DNA of 64,000 nucleotides from Crocinitomicaceae bacterium (lineage in GTDB: Bacteria; Bacteroidota; Bacteroidia; Flavobacteriales_D; Crocinitomicaceae): NCBI GenBank assembly GCA_016709005.1, contig JADJEU010000001.1, forward strand, positions 434,001 to 498,000, given 5' to 3'. Within the stretch, counting starts at the first letter, position 1. Every line of letters begins with the position of its first letter. The notes beneath the pieces were generated by a model. That model did no database searches and was not told the DNA's origin. It worked only from the letters and a program-made list of their open reading frames with translations. The position numbers and the translations under genes were made by a program. Positions 9,754-17,662 of this stretch are shown in pieces.

Positions 9754-10209
9754 TCAGGATACCACGGTGATTTTGTAGATATCTTCGCCTGGGTTAGCCG
9801 GTAAAGTATCGTCTGAGTTTGTCCATGAAATGATTACTTGGCCAACAGTAACCGATACTTGAATTGTTGTTGAATAACTCACAGATTCATAGGTTGTTAA
9901 AGGTAGTGAATTCCAGACATTTGTTCCTGCTTGTAAATAAACCAAAACAGCGCCATTATCAATGACATCTGCTGTAATTTCACCGTAAGGAATTGTTGTG
10001 ACCCAATCATTCCCATTTTGCGTCCAATTTGAGATTGTCACTGTGGTTGATGTTGAAGCAGGTTCCGAAAAGAAACAACTTCCGTCATCCTTGGTTGCTG
10101 CATTTGAAAAATTTGCAGCGGTGTTATCCATGCAACCATAAATGTCCTTTTTGCAGGAGCTTAGGCTTATTATAACAGTAAAGATGCTTATTCTAACAAT
10201 TCTTGTCAT
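9754..10209 (-). CDS. Small lipoprotein with a GCMD...DDGSC calcium-loop motif
   Basis: This 151-residue protein has a lipoprotein signal with lipobox SLSSC (Cys at residue 19). Directly after it, residues 24-46 contain YGCMDNTAANF and KDDGSCFF, the short disulfide/calcium-loop motif often repeated in secreted Bacteroidota proteins. The rest is beta-rich, ending in a strand pattern (ISWTNSDDTLPANPGEDIYKITVV) that looks like a small immunoglobulin-like fold. It is probably anchored in the outer membrane. Function unknown. It is convergent with the preceding exported-protein gene and faces away from ssrA. Confidence 0.75.
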   Translation of the reverse strand: MTRIVRISIFTVIISLSSCKKDIYGCMDNTAANFSNAATKDDGSCFFSEPASTSTTVTISNWTQNGNDWVTTIPYGEITADVIDNGAVLVYLQAGTNVWNSLPLTTYESVSYSTTIQVSVTVGQVIISWTNSDDTLPANPGEDIYKITVVS

Positions 10210-10502
10210 TGCTTGGGTTTAAATGAGAAGACCAAAAATAAACTTTCTAATCTTGCTAAATACATCTTTCTTATTCAACTATAAAATTAGTTTTTAACAT
10301 TTCAATTCTCGTTACTGGCTTATAAAACAATTCGATGTGTAAATTGAATCAAGTTAATGATTGATTTTTTTAATAACTTTGAGATGTATCCATCTGTGAA
10401 TTGGCAATGCATATCGAATAATGAATGTGCATTTCTATTAATTTAAACTTATCTTTACCAAATGCTCACTCGCTTTAGCTTGTGGGTAAATAAACGTTCT
10501 TT
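10210..10502. other. Divergent intergenic region upstream of ssrA
   Basis: The 293 bases hold the promoters of the lipoprotein (minus) and of ssrA (plus). The only box I can point to is TATCTTTA at 10450-10457, one base off the Bacteroidota -7 consensus and 45 bases before the mature tmRNA, which would fit a precursor trimmed by RNase P. No -33 TTG is obvious. Confidence 0.35.
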
Positions 10503-10904
10503 GGGGCCGACCTGGATTTGACTGCAATAGCAGTAGCTGCAGAAGCATGTCGAGAAACGCACGATACCTCGTAAATAGTACGTGTACAAGAATAATTGAC
10601 AACAATAATTCTTACGCGCTTGCTGCGTAATCAGTCTAAGACTAATTACCTTTATTTGTCTGAATAACAGTAGGGCAAACAAGCTGTTCCCCTCTACTCC
10701 CGCCTGTTGAGTGAGGAACCGGGACATCAAACTTTCGGGCTAGTTCGTGTGACGTCGTGACACACGTGCGAAATTAAAGCGAAGTAGGTTTTGAGTAGGG
10801 TGTTTGTGTCCGATCCAAAACCGAAATACAATCACAGAATAAGCATGTAGAAACTTCAGAGACTCGTTGTTAGGACGAGGGTTCGATCCCCTCCGGCTCC
10901 ACCA
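10503..10904 (+). ncRNA. ssrA: Transfer-messenger RNA (tmRNA)
   Basis: The RNA rescues stalled ribosomes with SmpB and tags the nascent protein for proteolysis. The tRNA-like ends are clear: 5' GGGGCCGACCTGGATTTGAC at 10503 pairs with 3' CGGCTCC at 10894-10900, followed by discriminator A and CCA at 10902-10904; the T-arm reads GAGGGTTCGATCCCCTC. The tag reading frame ends GAC AAC AAT AAT TCT TAC GCG CTT GCT GCG TAA (10598-10630), giving DNNNSYALAA with the canonical YALAA end. Right after it GTAATCAGTC / GACTAATTAC forms the expected helix. At 402 bases it has the usual length for a one-piece tmRNA. The resume codon is not certain because the frame is open upstream of the Asp codon. A minus-strand ORF across this locus is spurious. 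Confidence 0.97.
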
Positions 10905-10906
10905 CT

Positions 10907-10950
10907 AGCCCTCCAATGCTGCCCTTTCGGGCTGCGCAGGAGGGCTTTTT
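10907..10950 (+). terminator. Rho-independent terminator of ssrA
   Basis: AGCCCTCC (10907-10914) pairs with GGAGGGCT (10939-10946), with an internal GCCC/GGGC stem-loop, and is followed by a T run. It starts 3 bases after the CCA end of tmRNA. Confidence 0.9.
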
Positions 10951-11094
10951 GTTGATACTTATAGACTCAAAATAGAGATTTGCGTAAAACAACTCCCACT
11001 GCTGGTTACCAGCAATCATAGCTCTCCAACCCAAGCCTAAATTCTAATTCCTACCCAACTTGTTTCTGGCTTATCTTTCAAATAAAAAAAAACA

Positions 11095-11475
11095 ATGAAC
11101 CTGAACTTAAAATTCATCACTCCCCTATTCATTTCATGCGTAATTATTACATCATGTCAATCAAACAAAGCATCCCTGCTCGGTTTTTGGCGTTTGGAAA
11201 GTGCTACGACCGAAAACGGAAAAAATGAATTGTGTGCACCCGGCGAGCAAGCTTTTTATTTTCAGTTTCAGGAAAACGGTGTGTTAAGACATTCCTATTC
11301 TGATGTCAACGGCCGCTACGAAATTGTTGATGATTCATTATATTTTACAAATGATGCCGATAAAAAAAGTTGGTATTTTTTAGTTGATCAGGAATTGCTC
11401 ACATTAACCGGCGTAGTAGATGGAAAAACGATGGTTCAAACTTATTCGCGTCAGGTGGATTATAAATTTGATTGA
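11095..11475 (+). CDS. Small lipoprotein, lipocalin-like
   Basis: This 126-residue protein has a lipobox IITSC with Cys at residue 21. The mature part starts LLGFWRLESATTENGK and contains alternating beta strands and a conserved Trp, the arrangement of small Bacteroidota lipocalin-like lipoproteins (G-W-L at the first strand, then FxF, Y-I-D-SL). It is likely a periplasm-facing outer membrane lipoprotein. No ligand can be named. It lies after the ssrA terminator and 174 bases before the cyclase gene, so co-transcription is uncertain. Confidence 0.75.
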   Translation: MNLNLKFITPLFISCVIITSCQSNKASLLGFWRLESATTENGKNELCAPGEQAFYFQFQENGVLRHSYSDVNGRYEIVDDSLYFTNDADKKSWYFLVDQELLTLTGVVDGKTMVQTYSRQVDYKFD

Positions 11476-11649
11476 GGTTTGTTTTTCATCCACGTGAAAA
11501 ATACTATTTAGCTTTTTTTTGTGGCTTAACATCGATCAGAATGGATTCTGACTCACCCCCAACCCTTTACGAATCCTCTGTTTTTTTCCTTCTCACTTTC
11601 CGGTATTTTATTTCTATATTCAAACCGGACACACCCTTTTTACCTGTTT

Positions 11650-12927
11650 ATGCCCTACTCAAGAATCGCTTTGATTTTGTTTTTGCTTTATAATTTATCG
11701 GCTTTTAGTCAATCGAGCCAACAACTCTATGAACAAGCAATTGAACTGCGTGAATCAGGCAAAGATCCAAAAGCCATTAAAAAATTTGAAGAGGCCTTAG
11801 CAAAGGCTGAATCTGAAAAAAATCTTTCAGTTCAAATGAATTCGCACATTGCGTTGGCAGAGCTCAAAGACAATGTGGTCAATTACAAAGAAGCACTGGA
11901 TCATTACAAAAGTTTTTCTGCCTTGTACAAAAAACAGATGTCACAAAAGGCAGAGATGCTGGAAGATTCTGTATCTGGATTGCAAACACAGGTAGATGCA
12001 AGTAATACAGAGATTGCACAAAAAAATTCAGATCTCAAAAAACAAGAAACGGCCATTGATTCATTGACAACTGAGCAATTACAATCACAACTGAGCATTA
12101 AAGATCTGGAACTCACCAATAAACTCAACGCACTTGAGTTGAAATCGGCAGAACACAGACGTAACTTGCTTTTGTTTGTATTGGCACTTGTGCTGGTGGG
12201 CGTTGTCTTTGTAGTTCGCGGCTACATGTCCAAACGAAAAAGTGTCAGACTTTTAAGACAGAAAAATTATGAGGTTGTGATGGCCAAACAAAAATCAGAT
12301 GAATTACTTTTAAATATTTTGCCAGAATCCATTGCTGATGAATTAAAAGAATTTGGAAGAACAACACCTAACCGTCATGAAAATGCAACGGTGATGTTTA
12401 CTGATTTTAAAGGCTTCACAAAGTATTCTGAAAAAAATTCACCGATGGAATTGGTGCATTTGGTAGATCATTATTTCAGAGCCTTTGATAAAATTGTTGC
12501 CAAGTATCACATTGAAAAAATCAAAACTATAGGTGACGCATATATGTGCGTGTGCGGCATTCCAAACCCAACTGAAAATCATGCCAGCAATATGATTCGC
12601 GCAGCATTTGAATTTCATGAATTTGTAAATCAAACGGCAGCAGAAAAACAAAAACAGAATCTCCCTTTTCTGGATATGCGAATTGGAATCCACAGCGGTC
12701 CTTTAGTTGCCGGAGTTGTTGGATCACGCAAATTTGCTTACGATGTTTGGGGTGACACAGTGAATATTGCTGCACGCATGGAGCAGTCTGGTGAACCCGG
12801 TTCTATTAATGTTTCAGAGTCGGTTTACGCATTGGCGCGCAATGATTTTGACTTTGTTCACCGCGGTGAAATTGAAGCTAAGAATAAAGGCAGATTGAAT
12901 ATGTATTTCGTGAGTGCTGCGGTTTGA
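11650..12927 (+). CDS. Membrane adenylate/guanylate cyclase with periplasmic TPR sensor
   Basis: This 425-residue class III cyclase makes a cyclic nucleotide second messenger from ATP (or GTP). It has a signal peptide (1-20), a periplasmic TPR-like and coiled-coil region (about 25-168), one membrane helix (172-190), a linker helix with LLNILPESIADELK, and the catalytic domain (about 245-420). The two metal-binding Asp residues are D252 (MFTDFKGFT) and D296 (KTIGDAYM); K290/K292 and D365 (AYDVWGDTVN) match the adenine-selecting pair, and N372 and R376 the transition-state residues, so cAMP is more likely than cGMP. The layout, TPR outside and output domain inside, mirrors TPR-type histidine kinases. 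No CRP-type receptor is in this window. Gene start at ATG 11650 gives the signal peptide. Confidence 0.92.
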   Translation: MPYSRIALILFLLYNLSAFSQSSQQLYEQAIELRESGKDPKAIKKFEEALAKAESEKNLSVQMNSHIALAELKDNVVNYKEALDHYKSFSALYKKQMSQKAEMLEDSVSGLQTQVDASNTEIAQKNSDLKKQETAIDSLTTEQLQSQLSIKDLELTNKLNALELKSAEHRRNLLLFVLALVLVGVVFVVRGYMSKRKSVRLLRQKNYEVVMAKQKSDELLLNILPESIADELKEFGRTTPNRHENATVMFTDFKGFTKYSEKNSPMELVHLVDHYFRAFDKIVAKYHIEKIKTIGDAYMCVCGIPNPTENHASNMIRAAFEFHEFVNQTAAEKQKQNLPFLDMRIGIHSGPLVAGVVGSRKFAYDVWGDTVNIAARMEQSGEPGSINVSESVYALARNDFDFVHRGEIEAKNKGRLNMYFVSAAV

Positions 12928-13053
12928 TGTCAATGGCTCCTTTTCTCATCTTACGACTGCACTTGTCAGGCGAAACCAATCTTTCCAATACATTTCAAAC
13001 GAACATCTATTAGTTCCGCCTTCACTCAAAATAAATGCGTTGGTTAAATTGAT

Positions 13054-13085
13054 TTGAATACTATCTTTTAAATTTGATATTTTTA
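13054..13085 (+). promoter_or_regulatory. Candidate promoter of the TIGR03032 gene
   Basis: A TTG at 13054-13056 and TATTTTTA at 13078-13085 are spaced 21 bases apart; the -7 box differs from TAnnTTTG at the last base and ends 5 bases before the ATG at 13091, implying a very short leader. Confidence 0.35.
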
Positions 13086-13090
13086 CAAAA

Positions 13091-14173
13091 ATGGAAAACA
13101 ACGAACCCAAAGTATCGCCCCCTTTTAGCTGTCAATTTACACCGCAGCTGCCGGAATTACTTTTGAAATTAAATTGCACGCTTGCCTTGAGCACCTATCA
13201 GGCTGGCAAGGTTGTATTAATTAGTGCTTTGGATGATCAAAAACTAAATGTTTTACCGCGCACATTTAACAAGGCAATGGGTATCGCCATTGACGGAAAT
13301 CGAATGGCGGTAGCTACCAGTGAAGAGATTATCAAATTAGTAGACTCACCGCAGTTAGCAACGCATTATCCAAAACAGCCCGGAAAATACACTAGTCTGT
13401 TTGTTCCGAGAGCAACTTATTACACGGGACGTGTAGATATGCATGACCTTGAGTTTGGAACTGAGGGCTTATGGGCTATTAACACATCGTTTTCGTGTCT
13501 TTGTTTAGTGAATGATGAATATAGTTTTATTCCAAAGTGGAAACCACCCTTCATTAGCGAGTTGGTTTCAGAAGATCGTTGTCATTTAAATGGTTTGGCT
13601 TTGGTTGACGGCAAACCCAAATATGTTACTGCACTCGGTCAGGGCAATGAGCGTCAAAGTTGGCGTGGAAATATAGTCAAAGGAGGAATTCTTATGGATG
13701 TGCAAACGAATGAAGTCATTCTAAAAGATTTGGCAATGCCTCATTCACCGCGTATGTATAAAGGAGATCTTTATATGGCCCTTTCAGCATCTGGCGAAAT
13801 CATTAAAGTGAATGTTTTGAACAAATCTTATGAAGTAATTAAAAACTTAGAAGGATTTGTAAGAGGAATAGCCATAATTGATGACTATATGTTTGTTGGC
13901 ATGTCAAAACTCAGAAAAAACTCCAGCACATTTGCAAAATTACCTTTTGCTGAAAAAGCTTCTGAATCAGGGATAAAGGTTCTTCATATCCCCACTAAAG
14001 CTTATGTAGGATCACTTATTTTCAAAACCAGTGTGGATGAAATCTATGACCTGCAAATTATCCCAAATAATAACAAAGTTGGTATTTTGAACACAATAAA
14101 TGATATATTTAGGCTCTCCTTATCATTGCCGGGGACAACTTTTTGGGCAAATCCTCAACAAGTAAAAGAATAA
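13091..14173 (+). CDS. TIGR03032 (DUF4915-like) family protein of unknown function
   Basis: This 360-residue protein lacks a signal peptide and should be cytoplasmic. It has the recurring features I associate with the TIGR03032 family: an early LALSTYQAGKV strand, MHDLEFG, a CHLNGLALVDGKPKYVTALG block, and the MPHSPR motif near residue 220. These suggest a six-bladed propeller-like fold. The family's biochemical role is not established. It is separated by 30 bases from the FG-GAP surface protein downstream and is likely co-transcribed with it, with cysC a little further on; TIGR03032 proteins near sulfur-activation genes could point to sulfated glycans, but that is speculation. The start ATG 13091 fits the N-terminal Phe-Ser-Cys-Gln-Phe segment. 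Confidence 0.8.
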   Translation: MENNEPKVSPPFSCQFTPQLPELLLKLNCTLALSTYQAGKVVLISALDDQKLNVLPRTFNKAMGIAIDGNRMAVATSEEIIKLVDSPQLATHYPKQPGKYTSLFVPRATYYTGRVDMHDLEFGTEGLWAINTSFSCLCLVNDEYSFIPKWKPPFISELVSEDRCHLNGLALVDGKPKYVTALGQGNERQSWRGNIVKGGILMDVQTNEVILKDLAMPHSPRMYKGDLYMALSASGEIIKVNVLNKSYEVIKNLEGFVRGIAIIDDYMFVGMSKLRKNSSTFAKLPFAEKASESGIKVLHIPTKAYVGSLIFKTSVDEIYDLQIIPNNNKVGILNTINDIFRLSLSLPGTTFWANPQQVKE

Positions 14174-14203
14174 AAAATAATAAAAACACAACACCAACGA
14201 TAA

Positions 14204-16048
14204 ATGAAAAAAAGAAATTACTCTTCTGGTTATCATGCTTTCAAAAGCTATCAAAGGTACTTGCGAAAAAAGGCAAGACTTACGAGTGCAGGCTTTAGTT
14301 CTGGTGACAAACTGAATTTTTTAAATAAGCGCATTGAAAAATTGAAACTTTTCTTGTCAACTATTTTGAAAAAATCGAAAGTGGCAACAGCAGCAGCATC
14401 CGTGATTTTAACTTTAAATTCAGGTTCTGCAAATGGTCAAACTTTTATATCACCTGTAACAAACCCGTATGGATTAAACTCTACATCTAGCTACAGGTCT
14501 GCCCCAGCGTTTGCAGACTTAGATAATGACGGTGATTTAGATATGATCGCTGGAGATTCTTATTACGGTAATTTTTTATTTTACGAAAACACAGGTTCTT
14601 CTACTGCACCGGCGTTTGCTGCATCTCAAAACAATCCTTTTGGCTTGAGTAATTTGGGATATTATTCATTCAACACACCAACCTTTGGCGACCTTGATGG
14701 AGATGGCGATTTTGACATGATGGTTGGAAGTGACCTTGGAAGCGGAGTTTCGGGTGATTACTCATCTGGTAATATTTACTATTTTGAAAATATTGGTGAT
14801 GCTGCTAATCCAAATTTTGCAGCCCCGGTTGAAAATGCGTTTGGAATTACTATTCCATCTTATACTTACGTAGGTTATTATGGTACTTATATTATTGGTG
14901 AAGCTGATCAATCCGATCCAGCCTTAGTTGATATTGATGGAGACGGTGATTTAGACATGTACGTAGGCAATGGAAGTGGCGGTGATATCTATTATTACGA
15001 AAATACAGGAACCGCATCTGCACCAGCATTTGATACTCCTATTGTCGCATTAAGTATTTCGTCAGACAGTATCACACCTGATTTTGCAGACTTTGACGGA
15101 GATGGTGATTTTGATTTATTTGGAGGGGATGATTATGGTGATGTTTATTACTCAGAAAACACTGGTACTAATTTAGCACCGGTATTTGCCGCCGCAATTC
15201 AAAATCCTTTCACCGATTTACAATCTGTTGGCTATAGCTCCAATGTTGCATTAGCAGATTTGGATGATGACGGCGATTGGGATATTATGGTTGGTGCATC
15301 TTCTAGTAATTTTTATTATTTTGAACAATGTACAGCGCCGGTTGCTCCTGTAGACAATACACCAGTTGGCGATTTAACAATTTGTAACGGAGAATCAACA
15401 ACCTTGACAGTAACAGGGGTTGGAACGCTTGGCTGGGATGATGCATCTACCGGGGGTAATTACATTGGTGGTGGAACTTCCTTTTTAACAGGAATACTTA
15501 CCGCTGATGCAACCTTTTATGTACAAGACAGCACGTGTGTTGATGGTCCACGAATTGCGATCGATGTAACAGTTAATCCAATCCCAAATGTTGCTACTAC
15601 TTTAACGGGGAATACCATTAGTGCTGATTTGGTTGGTGCCACCTATCAATGGGTAACTTGCCCAACTTATTTAAATGCTTCGGGTTCAGCAACAGGTCAA
15701 AGTTACACGCCTTCAACGAATGGTCAATATGCCGTTATAGTAAGCAATCTTGGATGTAGTGATACTTCCGCATGTACTACTATTTCTACTGTTGGAATGG
15801 AACAAAACAACATCAGTAATTTAGCGGTTTATCCTAATCCAACAGATGGCAATTTCACTCTGGATCTGGGAAAAAACTATGATCAAATCACAATTCAAAT
15901 CACCAATTCATTAGGACAAGTGGTTGAGAATTCAGTCTATTCAGAATTTCAACTAATAGATATTCAACTTGAAGCAGAAAGTGGAATTTATTTTGTTGAG
16001 ATAATTACAAATGAAGGATTAAGTAAAGTAAAACTGGTTATTAAATAA
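14204..16048 (+). CDS. FG-GAP repeat T9SS protein with extended basic signal region
   Basis: This 614-residue protein has a 60-residue, strongly basic n-region (MKKRNYSSGYHAFKSYQRYL and onward) before a hydrophobic core at about 60-75 and an NGQ cleavage site near 79, far longer than a normal signal peptide. The mature part has FG-GAP/VCBS repeats with DLDNDGDLDMIAG-type calcium loops (about residues 100-375), a linker with an Ig-like beta domain (YYFEQCTAPVAP onward), a GCSDTSACTTIS strand and a type A sorting domain (LAVYPNPTDGNFTLDL ... SKVKLVIK). It should be a T9SS-exported surface propeller. It follows the TIGR03032 gene by 30 bases and is closed by a terminator hairpin, so the two form a unit. 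The n-region is not an ESPR that I recognise. Confidence 0.9.
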   Translation: MKKRNYSSGYHAFKSYQRYLRKKARLTSAGFSSGDKLNFLNKRIEKLKLFLSTILKKSKVATAAASVILTLNSGSANGQTFISPVTNPYGLNSTSSYRSAPAFADLDNDGDLDMIAGDSYYGNFLFYENTGSSTAPAFAASQNNPFGLSNLGYYSFNTPTFGDLDGDGDFDMMVGSDLGSGVSGDYSSGNIYYFENIGDAANPNFAAPVENAFGITIPSYTYVGYYGTYIIGEADQSDPALVDIDGDGDLDMYVGNGSGGDIYYYENTGTASAPAFDTPIVALSISSDSITPDFADFDGDGDFDLFGGDDYGDVYYSENTGTNLAPVFAAAIQNPFTDLQSVGYSSNVALADLDDDGDWDIMVGASSSNFYYFEQCTAPVAPVDNTPVGDLTICNGESTTLTVTGVGTLGWDDASTGGNYIGGGTSFLTGILTADATFYVQDSTCVDGPRIAIDVTVNPIPNVATTLTGNTISADLVGATYQWVTCPTYLNASGSATGQSYTPSTNGQYAVIVSNLGCSDTSACTTISTVGMEQNNISNLAVYPNPTDGNFTLDLGKNYDQITIQITNSLGQVVENSVYSEFQLIDIQLEAESGIYFVEIITNEGLSKVKLVIK

Positions 16049-16357
16049 TCTATAATTTAGTGAATTAAGCAAAGGCTGCCTCTCAAATGGTAGCCTTTGT
16101 TGTTTTAATCAAGAAATTTCTTTTAAGCAACATTGACAAAAAAAATAGTGAGATGAAATCGCTCGAATAAATTTATTTCGAAATCAACTATAATTTATTT
16201 CAGTGTTTTGACAAACCCTTAAGATTTGTTTCTTTGTAATAACCGAACGAAAATGTCAATTTTGTTAGAATTTAATAGCACTTTACAGATGTGTTTTTAA
16301 GTTCTGATTTGAGACAAGTGTTTAGGAGGTTTGGTTTGAATAAAAATTATACAAAAA
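16049..16357. other. Intergenic region between the FG-GAP gene and cysC
   Basis: The first part holds a terminator hairpin. A possible promoter is TTG at 16208-16210 followed after 18 bases by TTTCTTTG (16229-16236), one base off the -7 consensus and 121 bases before the cysC ATG. No ORF or RNA is supported. Confidence 0.4.
16071..16106 (+). terminator. Terminator after the FG-GAP gene
   Basis: AAAGGCTGCC (16071-16080) pairs with GGTAGCCTTT (16089-16098) with one mismatch and an 8-base loop, followed by a T-rich stretch. Confidence 0.75.
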
Positions 16358-16939
16358 ATGTCTACAAGAACTGACTCTGCGAATCGAAAACTAAAAGAAA
16401 AAATTCTGAATCAGAGAGGAATGGTGATATGGTTTACCGGCTTAAGTGGCGCTGGTAAAACAACCCTTGCCCATGCCTTGAAAGAAGAGCTTGAGAAAAA
16501 AAACTATTTTATTCAACTTCTAGATGGAGATGACTTGCGAAAAGGGATCAATTCAAATCTTGGTTTTTCAGAAGCAGACCGATTTGAGAATATTCGCCGG
16601 ACAGCTGAAATCGCAAAGCTTTTTGTCAATTCAGGAATCGTTACTATTTGTAGTTTTATTAGTCCAACGAACGAAATTCGAAAATCAACAAAGGAAATTA
16701 TTGGTTCGGAAAACTATTTTGAAATTTATGTAAATACATCTTTGAAAGTTTGTGAAGAAAGAGACGTAAAAGGAATGTATAAAAAAGCCCGTGCGGGAGA
16801 AATAAAAAACTTCACTGGAATTGATTCTGTTTTTGAAATTCCAGCTGATTCCAATATGGAAATCAATACTGAGAATTTGGGGGTCAGCGAGAGTGTGGAT
16901 TCCATTTTGAAGAAAATACTGCCACATATTAGTTTCTAA
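16358..16939 (+). CDS. cysC: Adenylylsulfate (APS) kinase
   Basis: This 193-residue enzyme phosphorylates APS to PAPS, the donor for sulfotransferases or for sulfate reduction. Walker A GLSGAGKTT is at 28-36, the APS-kinase motif DGDDLRKGIN at 56-65, and the NLGFSEADRFENIRR block follows, all typical. Length matches stand-alone CysC. Neither ATP sulfurylase (cysD/cysN) nor PAPS reductase is nearby in this window, so the source of APS and the use of PAPS are unknown; sulfation of a surface molecule is one possibility. It is followed after 2 bases by an outer membrane protein gene and is probably transcribed with it. Confidence 0.95.
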   Translation: MSTRTDSANRKLKEKILNQRGMVIWFTGLSGAGKTTLAHALKEELEKKNYFIQLLDGDDLRKGINSNLGFSEADRFENIRRTAEIAKLFVNSGIVTICSFISPTNEIRKSTKEIIGSENYFEIYVNTSLKVCEERDVKGMYKKARAGEIKNFTGIDSVFEIPADSNMEINTENLGVSESVDSILKKILPHISF

Positions 16940-16941
16940 AA

Positions 16942-17631
16942 ATGCTTAAAAAATCATTCATAGTTGTTTTGCTTGTCGTCTCAAATGTGACAATAGCCTT
17001 GAACTATTTGCCGCATGAATCAAGGCCGCGCTGGAGTTTTGAATATCATTTTGGAGGCGTTCATAATTTTAAAGTTCCACTGACAATTGTTCAACAAGGA
17101 CACCCTGATATTTATATTCACCGTGCCGAATTTGAAACAGAACCGTTCACAGGACCTCATTACTGGGATTGGAGAATTACCAAGTGGTTTGATTTTGGAG
17201 GCATTTCTTTTGAAAGTATTCACCAAAAAATTTACCTCATAAATAAACCTGCCGAAGTGCAACGCTTTGGAATCTCACACGGCTACAATATGTGTTTAAT
17301 CAATTTTCATAAATCATTTCGTTGGATGAATTTGGTTTTGGGTGGAGGATCAGTTTTGATGCATCCTGAAAGTACTATACGGGGGTTAAAATATCCAGAG
17401 GGGCCCGGATTTGACATACGCGGTTACGTGCTGCGCGGTTGGGTCATCAATACTGGAATTTCACATCAAGTCAGACTTTGGAAAAGATTTTATTTTAGCA
17501 CGGAAGCAAAGTTTACTTTTTCACAAGCCCGCGCACCAATCGTAGATGGTTATGCTGATGTTACAAACATTGCATTCCAATTTATTTTTGGCGGAGGCAT
17601 TGATTTTGGATATCAGAAAGAAAAGCGTTAA
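16942..17631 (+). CDS. Outer membrane beta-barrel protein of unknown function
   Basis: This 229-residue protein starts with a signal peptide (MLKKSFIVVLLVVSNVTIA). The mature sequence alternates aromatic and polar residues in short strands (WRITKWFDFGGISFESI, LVLGGGSVLM, FYFSTEAKFTFSQAR, IAFQFIFGGGIDFGY) and ends with a barrel-like final strand, suggesting a small beta barrel of about 8 strands. It starts 2 bases after the cysC stop, so it is most likely translated from the same mRNA, but I see nothing that links it to sulfation. It has no recognised family. Confidence 0.7.
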   Translation: MLKKSFIVVLLVVSNVTIALNYLPHESRPRWSFEYHFGGVHNFKVPLTIVQQGHPDIYIHRAEFETEPFTGPHYWDWRITKWFDFGGISFESIHQKIYLINKPAEVQRFGISHGYNMCLINFHKSFRWMNLVLGGGSVLMHPESTIRGLKYPEGPGFDIRGYVLRGWVINTGISHQVRLWKRFYFSTEAKFTFSQARAPIVDGYADVTNIAFQFIFGGGIDFGYQKEKR

Positions 17632-17662
17632 AAGTAAATGAGCAATCTGCCAATGGATTCAA

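Noticed and set aside
10455..10730. Minus-strand ORF of 91 codons across ssrA
   Set aside because: It overlaps the tmRNA on the opposite strand and its translation has no coherent protein features.
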